Assembly: GCA_017617395.1 (NCBI GenBank)
Contig: JAFZWG010000066.1
Coordinates: forward strand, 1 to 64,000
DNA from: Lachnospiraceae bacterium
Lineage (GTDB): Bacteria > Bacillota > Clostridia > Lachnospirales > Lachnospiraceae
Length of the DNA stretch: 64,000 nucleotides
Direction: 5' to 3'
The position numbers and the translations under genes were made by a program. Shown piece after piece: positions 9,688-16,119 of the stretch; position 1 is the stretch's first letter; each line of letters opens with the position of its first letter. Below the pieces are notes generated by a model. That model made no database searches and had not been told where the DNA came from. It saw nothing but the letters and a program-made list of their open reading frames with translations.

Positions 9688-10188
9688 TTAATGCACAACA
9701 CTCGCCAGCAGACCGTAGCTTAAGATGTCCACGATCACCGCCGCCATCAGGATACCCAAGAGGATCGCGATGACCGCCTTCTTGATGTCGAACTCCAGAA
9801 GCGAAGCGATCAGTGAGCCCATCCAGGCGCCCGTTCCGGGGATCGGAATTCCGACGAACAACAAAAGGAAAATGAACTCACCCTTCTCCGCACCCTCGGA
9901 CTTTTTGCTTGCGCGGTCCTCCAGCTTCAGGACCAGCTTCTTTAAGATGTTGTGCTTCTTCATGAACGCGAAGATCGCGCGGATGAAGAGCAAAATGAAC
10001 GGAATCGGAAGAAGGTTTCCGACGATGCAGATGATGTTCGCCCGAAGAAGCGGAATCTTCAAAAGCGAGGCAACCACCAGACCGCCGCGGAGCTCGATGA
10101 AGGGAAGCATCGAAACAAAGAAGACAAACACTTCCTTCGGGAGCCAGCTTCCGAGACTTTGATTATACCAGTCAACTAAGCTTTGCAT
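9688..10188 (-). CDS. Small multidrug export family membrane protein
   Basis: A 166-residue membrane protein resembling the 'small multi-drug export' family (COG2426-like). It has membrane stretches near residues 20-40, 50-72, 100-120 and 135-160, with the family's LPFIELRGG and GIPIPGTGAW motifs. The family name comes from annotation; transport has little direct proof. Its start is only nine bases from the thrC stop with no strong ribosome site, which suggests translation coupled to thrC. The order thrC then this gene could mean export of an amino acid, but that is only a guess. Confidence 0.75.
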   Translation of the reverse strand: MQSLVDWYNQSLGSWLPKEVFVFFVSMLPFIELRGGLVVASLLKIPLLRANIICIVGNLLPIPFILLFIRAIFAFMKKHNILKKLVLKLEDRASKKSEGAEKGEFIFLLLFVGIPIPGTGAWMGSLIASLLEFDIKKAVIAILLGILMAAVIVDILSYGLLASVVH

Positions 10189-10196
10189 CTGTCACT

Positions 10197-11684
10197 CTAC
10201 CGGTCAAGGAACCGGCGCACCTCCTGCTTCATATCCGCCGTCTCGCAGACGATGTCATGGCGAACCGGAGCGGTCTTAAGCTCCACGATCGCCGCGGGCA
10301 GAGCCACATTTGCCGTCGCCGAAAGGCGATCGATCAGCGCAAAATCGTCCTCGTCGCTCGCCTTGCCGTCGATTGCGGCCATCACGCTTCTCGCGAACTT
10401 GAACGGGCTGGCCGTCGAAGCGATGACGGTTCTCGCAGCGTCGTGCGAGGAAGCCGCATACTTGCGGTACACAAAGCTCGCAACCGCCGTGTGCGGATCG
10501 ATCACGTAACCGGTGCGATCGTACAGCGTGCGGATCGCCTCGGCCGTATCCTCCTCGGTTGCGTAGCCGGAGCAGAAATCCGAGAGGCGTGCGCGCATCT
10601 CGCCCGTGATGTCGTAGCGGCCGCCCTCCGTCAGATTCTTCATCAGGGCTGCGGTCACCGCGCTGTCATCACCCGCGATGTGGTAGATCAGACGCTCGAG
10701 GTTCGAGGAGATCAGAATGTCCATCGAGGGCGAGCTCGTCAGAACGAACTCACGGTTGCGGTCATACGTTCCGGTCTCGAAGAAGTCGAACAAAACCTTG
10801 TTCGTGTTCGAGGCGCAGATCAGCTTGTCGATCGGCACGCCGATCTTCTTAGCGTAGTACGCTGCCAGAATATTTCCGAAATTGCCGGTCGGCACCGTGA
10901 CGTTGATCTTCTCTCCGTCCGCGATGTGCCCCTCGGCAAGAAGCTTCGCATAAGCGTAGGTGTAATACACGATCTGCGGAACCAGACGGCCGATGTTGAT
11001 CGAGTTCGCGGACGAAAAACGGTATCCCTTGCCTGCAAGCTCCGCAGCCAGCTCGGCGTCACCGAACATCTTCTTCACGCCGGTCTGCGCATCGTCAAAG
11101 TTTCCGGTGATGCCGATGACGCAGGTGTTGTCACCCTTCTGCGTCACCATCTGTCTCTCCTGCACCGCGCTCACGCCGTGCTTGGGATAGAACACGATGA
11201 TCTTCGTGCCCGGCACATCGGCAAATCCCGCCAAAGCCGCCTTACCGGTATCGCCCGAAGTTGCCGTCAGGATCACGATCTCATCCTTGATCCCGTTCTT
11301 GCGTGCCGCCGTCGTCATCAGGTGAGGCAAAATGCTCAAAGCCATGTCCTTGAAGGCGATCGTCGCGCCGTGGAACAGCTCGAGGTAGTAAGCGCCGTCG
11401 GCCTGAACCAAAGGAGCGATCTCCTCGGTGTCGAATTTGCTGTCGTAAGCAGCATCGATGCAGGCCTTAAGCTCCTCCGCCGTATAGTCCGTAAGAAAGA
11501 GAGAAAGCACCTCAAATGCCGTCTCCCGATATGTCATCTGCGATAATTCGCTCATCGTCTTCGTAAGCTTCGGCATCGACGTCGGAACATAGAGTCCCCC
11601 GTCGGGCGCAAGCCCCTGCAAAATCGCCTGCGAAGCGGTCACTTCCTTCGCGCCCCCGCGCGTACTTCTGTAGATCATGTCCAT
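10197..11684 (-). CDS. thrC: Threonine synthase
   Basis: A PLP enzyme converting O-phosphohomoserine to threonine and phosphate, the last step of the threonine pathway. The N-terminal YRSTRGG and GLAPDGGLYVP motifs, the PLP-lysine block FHGATIAFKDMA, the TATSGDTGKAALAGF loop and the NFGNILAAYYAKK block are all present. The start at 11684 (495 residues, normal for the long bacterial form) has GGAGG eight bases upstream; earlier in-frame ATGs lie in the promoter region. A good promoter sits directly upstream, so it is transcribed apart from the thioesterase gene before it. Confidence 0.95.
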   Translation of the reverse strand: MDMIYRSTRGGAKEVTASQAILQGLAPDGGLYVPTSMPKLTKTMSELSQMTYRETAFEVLSLFLTDYTAEELKACIDAAYDSKFDTEEIAPLVQADGAYYLELFHGATIAFKDMALSILPHLMTTAARKNGIKDEIVILTATSGDTGKAALAGFADVPGTKIIVFYPKHGVSAVQERQMVTQKGDNTCVIGITGNFDDAQTGVKKMFGDAELAAELAGKGYRFSSANSINIGRLVPQIVYYTYAYAKLLAEGHIADGEKINVTVPTGNFGNILAAYYAKKIGVPIDKLICASNTNKVLFDFFETGTYDRNREFVLTSSPSMDILISSNLERLIYHIAGDDSAVTAALMKNLTEGGRYDITGEMRARLSDFCSGYATEEDTAEAIRTLYDRTGYVIDPHTAVASFVYRKYAASSHDAARTVIASTASPFKFARSVMAAIDGKASDEDDFALIDRLSATANVALPAAIVELKTAPVRHDIVCETADMKQEVRRFLDR

Positions 11685-11736
11685 ATTGAGCGCCTCCGAA
11701 CCGGGTCCGGATTGCCCGAACCGCATAGTCGGTGTA

Positions 11737-11765
11737 AGTATAGCATATCGTGCCGTCACTTACAA
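11737..11765 (-). promoter_or_regulatory. Sigma-A promoter of thrC
   Basis: TTGTAA (11760-11765) and TATACT (11737-11742) on the minus strand with a 17-base spacer; the -35 box abuts the stop codon of the upstream thioesterase gene. The leader is only about 50 bases, too short for a T-box or other large leader. Confidence 0.65.
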
Positions 11766-12182
11766 CTACAATTTGAAACCGGTTCCCACGAACTGCGCGA
11801 TGTCGCGTCCGGTATCGTCGGTCACGTCCACATTGACGACCGACGAGCTGCGGCCGTTCTTTTTGCAGCGCGCCGTCGCGATCAGTTTCGTGCCCTTCGG
11901 CGCATTCAAGTAGTTGATGCTCACCTGCTGCGCCACGGTCGGCCGGTGGATCTGGTTCACGCACACGGCAAATGCAAAATCCGCAAGCGTGAACATCACG
12001 CCGCCCATGATTCCGCCGTTCGCATTTTTGTGGCGGTCCGTAAGCGTCAGCTCACAGCTCGCCCAGTCCTCGCCGATGCCCGTCACGGCCATGCCGTTCT
12101 CGGTCGCAAACCGGTCTCCCGTAAAATACTCCGCCGCCTCCGCCAAAGTTGCAAAAGTTCCCATCATTTTCCGAAGCCGCAT
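11766..12182 (-). CDS. PaaI-type hotdog-fold thioesterase
   Basis: About 138 residues with the hotdog thioesterase core: NANGGIMGGVMFTLADFAFAV matches the HGG(x)xxTLAD active helix region of PaaI-like acyl-CoA thioesterases (here NGGIMGG in place of HGG), followed by VSINYLNAPKGTKLIATA and VVNVDVTDDTGRDIAQF. Substrate unknown. The start at 12182 has AAAAGGAGG eleven bases upstream; a longer reading frame upstream runs through a terminator and is rejected. It stands alone between that terminator and the thrC promoter. Confidence 0.85.
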   Translation of the reverse strand: MRLRKMMGTFATLAEAAEYFTGDRFATENGMAVTGIGEDWASCELTLTDRHKNANGGIMGGVMFTLADFAFAVCVNQIHRPTVAQQVSINYLNAPKGTKLIATARCKKNGRSSSVVNVDVTDDTGRDIAQFVGTGFKL

Positions 12183-12210
12183 AAAGCGGCCGCCCTCCTT
12201 TTCTTTCTTC

Positions 12211-12238
12211 AAAACAGGGCCGCGAAACCCGCGACCCC
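12211..12238 (-). terminator. Intrinsic terminator after the hexosamine operon
   Basis: Minus-strand GC hairpin (GTCGCG/CGCGGC arms extended by G-C pairs) followed by TGTTTT. It ends the nagB-glmM-kinase unit about 18 bases past the kinase stop. Confidence 0.6.
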
Positions 12239-12255
12239 GCATGTTTTTCGTGTTT

Positions 12256-13353
12256 TTATTTTCCGCGGACCGCGTCGAACTCCTCCGCAAGGATCGTCCG
12301 CATCTCCGCCGTCCTCGCCGCGACATCCTCGGCAAATGCAAGATTAAGCCGCGCCTTGTCCCGGTTCTGCTCCGGGTACGAGACCTTAAAGTAGGTATCC
12401 CCCATGATGTAGTCGGTCAGATACCGCGCCGCAAGCTCCGCCGTCACCGCTAAAACGCAGGGCACCATAGCCTCACGCTCCGCCCCGGTCAGCATCCCGG
12501 CCATCGACTGCAGATACCCTCTCGCGACCGCGCGGAACCGTTCCGCCGAAAGCGTTGCCGCAGGCTCCTCCGCGGTTCCCCCGGTCACCTTCGCAACCGA
12601 GCGCACCGAGTCCGCGAAATCATAAGCGACCATGCCCGGCATCACCGTGTCGAAGTCGATCACGACGGCGCCGTACGGCGGCTTCGCTTGCGTGAACAGG
12701 ACGTTGTTGAATTTGGTGTCGTTGTGCGTCACGCGGATCGGATACTCTCCCGCCGCGTACCGAAGAGACACTTCACACGCGCGCTCCTCGAGCGCCTTTA
12801 ACGCCGCAAGCTCACTTCGAACTCCCGCGGTCCGCCCGCAACTGTCCTCCTCCGCGGCCTTCCAAAGCTGCCGAAAGCGCGCGAACGTATCGTGAAAGCC
12901 CCGCACCGTCTCGTGCAAGAGCGCCGGATTTAAGTCCGCAAGCGCGGCGTTGCATTCGCCGAATGCACGCGCCATCGCACAAAGCACCTCGGAATCCTCC
13001 GAAGACAGCGTCACCGCCTCCAGATACTCCTCGACGCGCCAGTATTCCTCCGCCCCCTCATGCCGGAGCGCAAGGAAACGCTCTCCGGTTCTGGCCACGG
13101 CGTACAGCCGCGGCGTCCGGATTCCCTTGCGCTGCAGATGGTCCGACACCAAAGCCATGTTCCGGACCATGCTGACAGGCCTCGGAAGCGCATTCGGATT
13201 GATTCTCTGCACAAGATACGTTTGGAAAGAAGCGCCGTCCCGCACAGTCACCTTGTACGTGAGATTCACGTTCCCACCGTACAATTCTTCTTTCGAGACG
13301 ACGCTTCCCGCTATTCCGTATCTTCGCAGAATGGTTTCAATTCTGCCGTTCAT
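12256..13353 (-). CDS. NahK-like N-acetylhexosamine 1-kinase (APH fold)
   Basis: A 365-residue phosphotransferase of the aminoglycoside/choline kinase fold. The catalytic loop reads RVTHNDTKFNNVLF and the metal-binding loop VIDFDTVMPG, followed by DFADSVR. These blocks, the FHDTFARF segment and the late GDTYFKVSYPEQN segment resemble, from memory, the bifidobacterial N-acetylhexosamine 1-kinase NahK, which phosphorylates GlcNAc/GalNAc at C1 in the lacto-N-biose pathway. Its place directly after glmM (four-base gap, no strong ribosome site, so probably translationally coupled) and near nagB fits an amino-sugar role. A different sugar or a choline-type substrate remains possible. Confidence 0.7.
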   Translation of the reverse strand: MNGRIETILRRYGIAGSVVSKEELYGGNVNLTYKVTVRDGASFQTYLVQRINPNALPRPVSMVRNMALVSDHLQRKGIRTPRLYAVARTGERFLALRHEGAEEYWRVEEYLEAVTLSSEDSEVLCAMARAFGECNAALADLNPALLHETVRGFHDTFARFRQLWKAAEEDSCGRTAGVRSELAALKALEERACEVSLRYAAGEYPIRVTHNDTKFNNVLFTQAKPPYGAVVIDFDTVMPGMVAYDFADSVRSVAKVTGGTAEEPAATLSAERFRAVARGYLQSMAGMLTGAEREAMVPCVLAVTAELAARYLTDYIMGDTYFKVSYPEQNRDKARLNLAFAEDVAARTAEMRTILAEEFDAVRGK

Positions 13354-13357
13354 AGTT

Positions 13358-14713
13358 TTATTTGATCTTGATCAGATGTCCGTTCTTCTTCATCGATTCG
13401 ATGATGGCGTCAACATGCTTCTCACAGATTTCATAGGTCGTAGCCTCGCTCATCACGCGGAGAACCGGCTCCGTGCCGCTCGCGCGAAGCAGAACGCGGC
13501 CCTGGTCACCGAGCTCCGCCATGCAGGCATCAACCTGAAGCTTCACAGCAGGATCGTCAAGCGTTGCCTTCTTGTCGTCGACAACAACGTTCTTAAGAAC
13601 CTGCGGATACATCTCCACCTCGGATGCAAGAACCGAAAGCGGAAGCTGCGTCTCGATCATAACCATCATCACCATGATTGCCGTGAGGATACCGTCACCG
13701 GTACGCGCATACTTGCGGAAAATGACATGGCCGGAGTTCTCGCCGCCGATCAGGTGATCATTTTCCTTCATGTTCTCGTATACGAAACGGTCGCCGACCG
13801 CGGTCTTCTCATAGCTGATGCCGATGCGGTCGAGCGCCTTGTAAAGGCCGAAGTTCGACATGATCGTCGTGACAACCGTGTTGCTCGGAAGCTGGCCGAT
13901 CTTCTTGAGGTACTTGGCGCAGATGTACATGATCTGGTCGCCGTTTACAACGTTGCCGTTCTCATCCACGGCAAGGCAGCGGTCAGCGTCGCCGTCGAAT
14001 GCAAATCCGACATCAACCTTCTTCTCCTTCACGAACTCCTGCAGACCCTCGATGTGTGTGGAGCCGCATCCGCGGTTGATGTTCGTGCCGTTCGGCTCGT
14101 TGTTGATGACGAACGTCTTGGCACCGAGCGCGTCAAATACAGCGCGTCCGATCATCCAAGAGCTGCCGTTTGCGCAGTCAAGAGCAACCTTGCGGTTCTC
14201 AAACGACTTCGTCGCAACGTTTGCAAGATAACCGATGTAACGGTTGCGTCCGGTGTAGTAGTCCACGGTGCAGCCGATGTTCTCGCCGGTCGCGAAAGGA
14301 ATCTCTTCCTCGAACTCGCCGTCGATGTACTTCTCGATCTGATCCTGCAGCTCGTCGTCCATCTTCTCACCGTCGCCGTTCATCAGCTTGATGCCGTTGT
14401 CGGTGTAGGGGTTGTGGCTCGCGCTGATCATGATACCGCAGTCAAAGCCGTCGGTTCTGGTGATGTACGACACACAGGGCGTCGTCGTCACGTGAAGAAG
14501 GTATGCGTTGGCGCCGGAAGCCGTGATGCCGGCAGCCAGAGCATTTTCATACATGTAGGACGAGCGGCGCGTATCCTTGCCGATGACGATCTTCGCCTGT
14601 CCCTTTTTACCGTAATACCATCCGAGGAAACGTCCGATTGCAAATGCATGCTGTGCGGTGAGATCCACACCGGACTGTCCGCGGAAACCGTCGGTACCGA
14701 AATATTTGCCCAT
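13358..14713 (-). CDS. glmM: Phosphoglucosamine mutase
   Basis: A 451-residue alpha-D-phosphohexomutase converting glucosamine-6-phosphate to glucosamine-1-phosphate, on the route to UDP-GlcNAc and peptidoglycan. Visible: KYFGTDGFRG at the start, the phosphoserine loop ISASHNP (Ser99), the metal loop DGDADR and the sugar-binding GGENSGH (GlmM form). The C-terminal RASGTEPVLRV phosphate loop is present. In many Firmicutes glmM follows cdaA-cdaR and GlmM restrains the c-di-AMP cyclase CdaA; here it sits in an amino-sugar operon behind nagB, while a cdaR-like gene is about 49 kb away. A phosphomannomutase-type activity cannot be excluded. Confidence 0.9.
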   Translation of the reverse strand: MGKYFGTDGFRGQSGVDLTAQHAFAIGRFLGWYYGKKGQAKIVIGKDTRRSSYMYENALAAGITASGANAYLLHVTTTPCVSYITRTDGFDCGIMISASHNPYTDNGIKLMNGDGEKMDDELQDQIEKYIDGEFEEEIPFATGENIGCTVDYYTGRNRYIGYLANVATKSFENRKVALDCANGSSWMIGRAVFDALGAKTFVINNEPNGTNINRGCGSTHIEGLQEFVKEKKVDVGFAFDGDADRCLAVDENGNVVNGDQIMYICAKYLKKIGQLPSNTVVTTIMSNFGLYKALDRIGISYEKTAVGDRFVYENMKENDHLIGGENSGHVIFRKYARTGDGILTAIMVMMVMIETQLPLSVLASEVEMYPQVLKNVVVDDKKATLDDPAVKLQVDACMAELGDQGRVLLRASGTEPVLRVMSEATTYEICEKHVDAIIESMKKNGHLIKIK

Positions 14714-14782
14714 GAAATTTATCCTCCTGTTGCGGATTTCGGCGCACCGAATGCCGGTCCGCCGTATCCGATTCGTTACAGA

Positions 14783-15505
14783 TTAGCCGTTGTAGCATGC
14801 CTCATCGCATACCAGGATAACGTCGTCATGCAGGTTGAGGAAGGAAGCCGGGCAGCTCGTGGTAACCGTGCCCTTGAGCATCTGCATCACAGCGTCATGC
14901 TTGTTCTTGCCGGTCGCAAGAATGATGATCTTCTTTGCGGAAAGGATCGTGCCCATGCCCATCGTGAGCGCGTGCGTCGGAACGTCGGCAGCGCTTGCGA
15001 AGAAGCGGGCGTTCGCATCGATCGTATCCTCGGTGAGGCTCGTCACGTGCGTCTCGGGAACCAGCTCCGCATCGGGCTCGTTAAATGCGATATGACCGTT
15101 ACGGCCGATACCGAGAACCTGAATGTCAGCGCCGCCCAGGGAGCGAACGAACTTCTCGTATCTCTTCGCCTCAGCCTCGCCGTCCGCGGCACTGCCCTGC
15201 GGAACATGCGTGTGCGTCTTGTCGATATTTACCTTGTCGAACAGATTCTTGTTCATGAAGTAACGATAGCTCTGATCGTTCTCAGGGCTGATCGGAAAAT
15301 ACTCATCCAGATTGACGGTCGTAACCTGCGAGAAATCAATCTCTCCCGCCTTGTTCATCTCCGCGAGCTTCGCGTACATACCCTCCGGCGTGGAACCGGT
15401 CGCAAGACCGAGCACCGCATTGGGCTTCTTCTTCATAACGTCGGCAACAACCTCAGCAGACTTCGCGGATACCTCAGCGTAATCCTTACATACAATAATC
15501 TTCAT
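14783..15505 (-). CDS. nagB: Glucosamine-6-phosphate deaminase
   Basis: About 240 residues. It converts glucosamine-6-phosphate to fructose-6-phosphate and ammonia, the catabolic end of amino-sugar use. Motifs: GLATGSTPEGMY, the NLDEYFPI active-site block, and GIGRNGHIAFNEP. The start at 15505 has AAAGGAG upstream; earlier in-frame ATGs lie within the leader. It is the first gene of nagB-glmM-kinase, with glmM 69 bases downstream. Placing the catabolic NagB and the anabolic GlmM in one unit is noteworthy since they compete for the same substrate. The promoter carries an operator-like palindrome, so induction by amino sugars is likely (inference). Confidence 0.95.
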   Translation of the reverse strand: MKIIVCKDYAEVSAKSAEVVADVMKKKPNAVLGLATGSTPEGMYAKLAEMNKAGEIDFSQVTTVNLDEYFPISPENDQSYRYFMNKNLFDKVNIDKTHTHVPQGSAADGEAEAKRYEKFVRSLGGADIQVLGIGRNGHIAFNEPDAELVPETHVTSLTEDTIDANARFFASAADVPTHALTMGMGTILSAKKIIILATGKNKHDAVMQMLKGTVTTSCPASFLNLHDDVILVCDEACYNG

Positions 15506-15564
15506 GGAATTCTCCTTTGATTTCATGTAACGGTCCCGCACACACGCGCGGACGGCCGTTCGAT

Positions 15565-15572
15565 TTGTACAA
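15565..15572. promoter_or_regulatory. Second TTGTACAA palindrome near the nagB transcription start
   Basis: An eight-base perfect palindrome sharing the TTGTAC/GTACAA half-sites of the larger operator 12 bases upstream. It would lie just downstream of the nagB transcription start and could be a second contact site of the same regulator. Confidence 0.4.
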
Positions 15573-15582
15573 CACCGTAATA

Positions 15583-15611
15583 ATTGTACTTCGTACAAAG
15601 ATCGAAATCAA
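15583..15611 (-). promoter_or_regulatory. nagB promoter
   Basis: TTGATT (15606-15611) and TACAAT (15583-15588) on the minus strand, spacer 17. The -10 box and half of the spacer are covered by a perfect inverted repeat (15584-15598). Confidence 0.7.
15584..15598. promoter_or_regulatory. Operator-like inverted repeat over the nagB -10 box
   Basis: TTGTAC-TTC-GTACAA: two perfect six-base arms around three bases. Its position over the -10 and spacer is that of a repressor site. The half-site differs from the TGGTCTAGACCA type bound by NagR/YvoA of Bacillus, so the regulator is not obvious; none is encoded next to nagB. Confidence 0.6.
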
Positions 15612-15790
15612 GGAAAAAGTCCCTTGAGGGCTCATTTTCCGTACAACGTTCGTTCAATATATATAACCATCGTATCATTTTCAATCAACTAACAGCTAAT
15701 ATTTTGTTAAGGCGCATCAATTTTTTACAATATTCCGACGTAAAATATTACACTTTTTGATTTCCTCAAAAAAAGCAAAATTTTCTTTCG
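15612..15790. other. AT-rich intergenic DNA between nagB and the small RNA
   Basis: Part of the only gene-free stretch longer than 300 bases (15506-16119). It is much more AT-rich than the window and holds A/T tracts of the kind that act as UP elements, one copy of the CATTTTCC motif (15633-15640) and short symmetric AATATT stretches. No coding potential seen. Confidence 0.5.
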
Positions 15791-15820
15791 TTGACATAGG
15801 AAGCCGCATCGATGTAGTAT
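15791..15820 (+). promoter_or_regulatory. Promoter of the small RNA
   Basis: TTGACA (15791-15796), 18-base spacer, TAGTAT (15815-15820) on the plus strand, preceded by A/T tracts. There is no protein gene downstream on this strand; transcription would run through the structured region and stop at the terminator near 16000. Confidence 0.65.
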
Positions 15821-15826
15821 AGGCAA

Positions 15827-16000
15827 GAAAATGAAATTCTCCGAGCACGTCCTCGGGTTGCGGGGTCACCTGCCTCGCGAGGGCGTGCCCTCTCTCAACA
15901 ATAGATGACTTCCCGGGTAATGCGCATTGCGCGTTCCCCGATTTTCTCTCTTCTCTAAATATCGCAAAGAAGCCGTTCGCAAGAACGGCTTCTTTGTATT
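15827..16000 (+). ncRNA. Structured small RNA, about 175 nt, unidentified (6S RNA a weak candidate)
   Basis: A region with promoter and terminator but no open reading frame or ribosome site. The RNA can fold into: a closing helix between AGAAAAT near the 5' end and ATTTTCT upstream of the terminator; a long GC-rich arm with GAGCACG...CGTGCCCTC and inner CCTCG...CGAGG; and a second hairpin, CGGG-t-AATGCGC-ATT-GCGCGTT-CCCCG. Length, solitary position and strong promoter fit an abundant housekeeping RNA such as 6S RNA, but I could not align the known 6S central bubble to it. SRP RNA, tmRNA and RNase P RNA do not fit by motif or length. Confidence 0.55.
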
Positions 16001-16003
16001 ATT
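15966..16003 (+). terminator. Terminator of the small RNA
   Basis: Thirteen perfectly paired bases (15966-15978 with 15983-15995) closed by a GCAA tetraloop, followed by GTATTATT. It is one of the strongest hairpins in the window. Confidence 0.85.
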
Positions 16004-16060
16004 CGAAATCTATTTTCGAATGCTGCAGGGATGATTCAGATTCATTTTTTCGCAAAATGC

Positions 16061-16098
16061 AAAAAAGTCAAGCAGAAGGTTCCCTCTGCCTGACTTTT
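16061..16098 (-). terminator. Terminator of the SH3b glucosaminidase gene
   Basis: Minus-strand hairpin with AAAAGTCA...TGACTTTT outer arms and GCAGA...CTGC inner arms, ending in TTTTTT. It lies about 20 bases past the stop codon. Confidence 0.88.
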
Positions 16099-16119
16099 AT
16101 GATTGTTATTCTCCCTCGG

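Noticed and set aside
12950..15520. An open frame of about 850 codons on the plus strand opposite the kinase, glmM and nagB genes
   Set aside because: It runs across three well-identified genes on the other strand, has no ribosome site and an implausible Arg/His/Val/Leu-rich composition. Long antisense frames are common in GC-rich DNA.
15827..16000. SRP RNA, tmRNA or RNase P RNA
   Set aside because: The SRP apical loop, the tmRNA tRNA-like ends and the RNase P core motifs are not present and the length does not fit tmRNA or RNase P.
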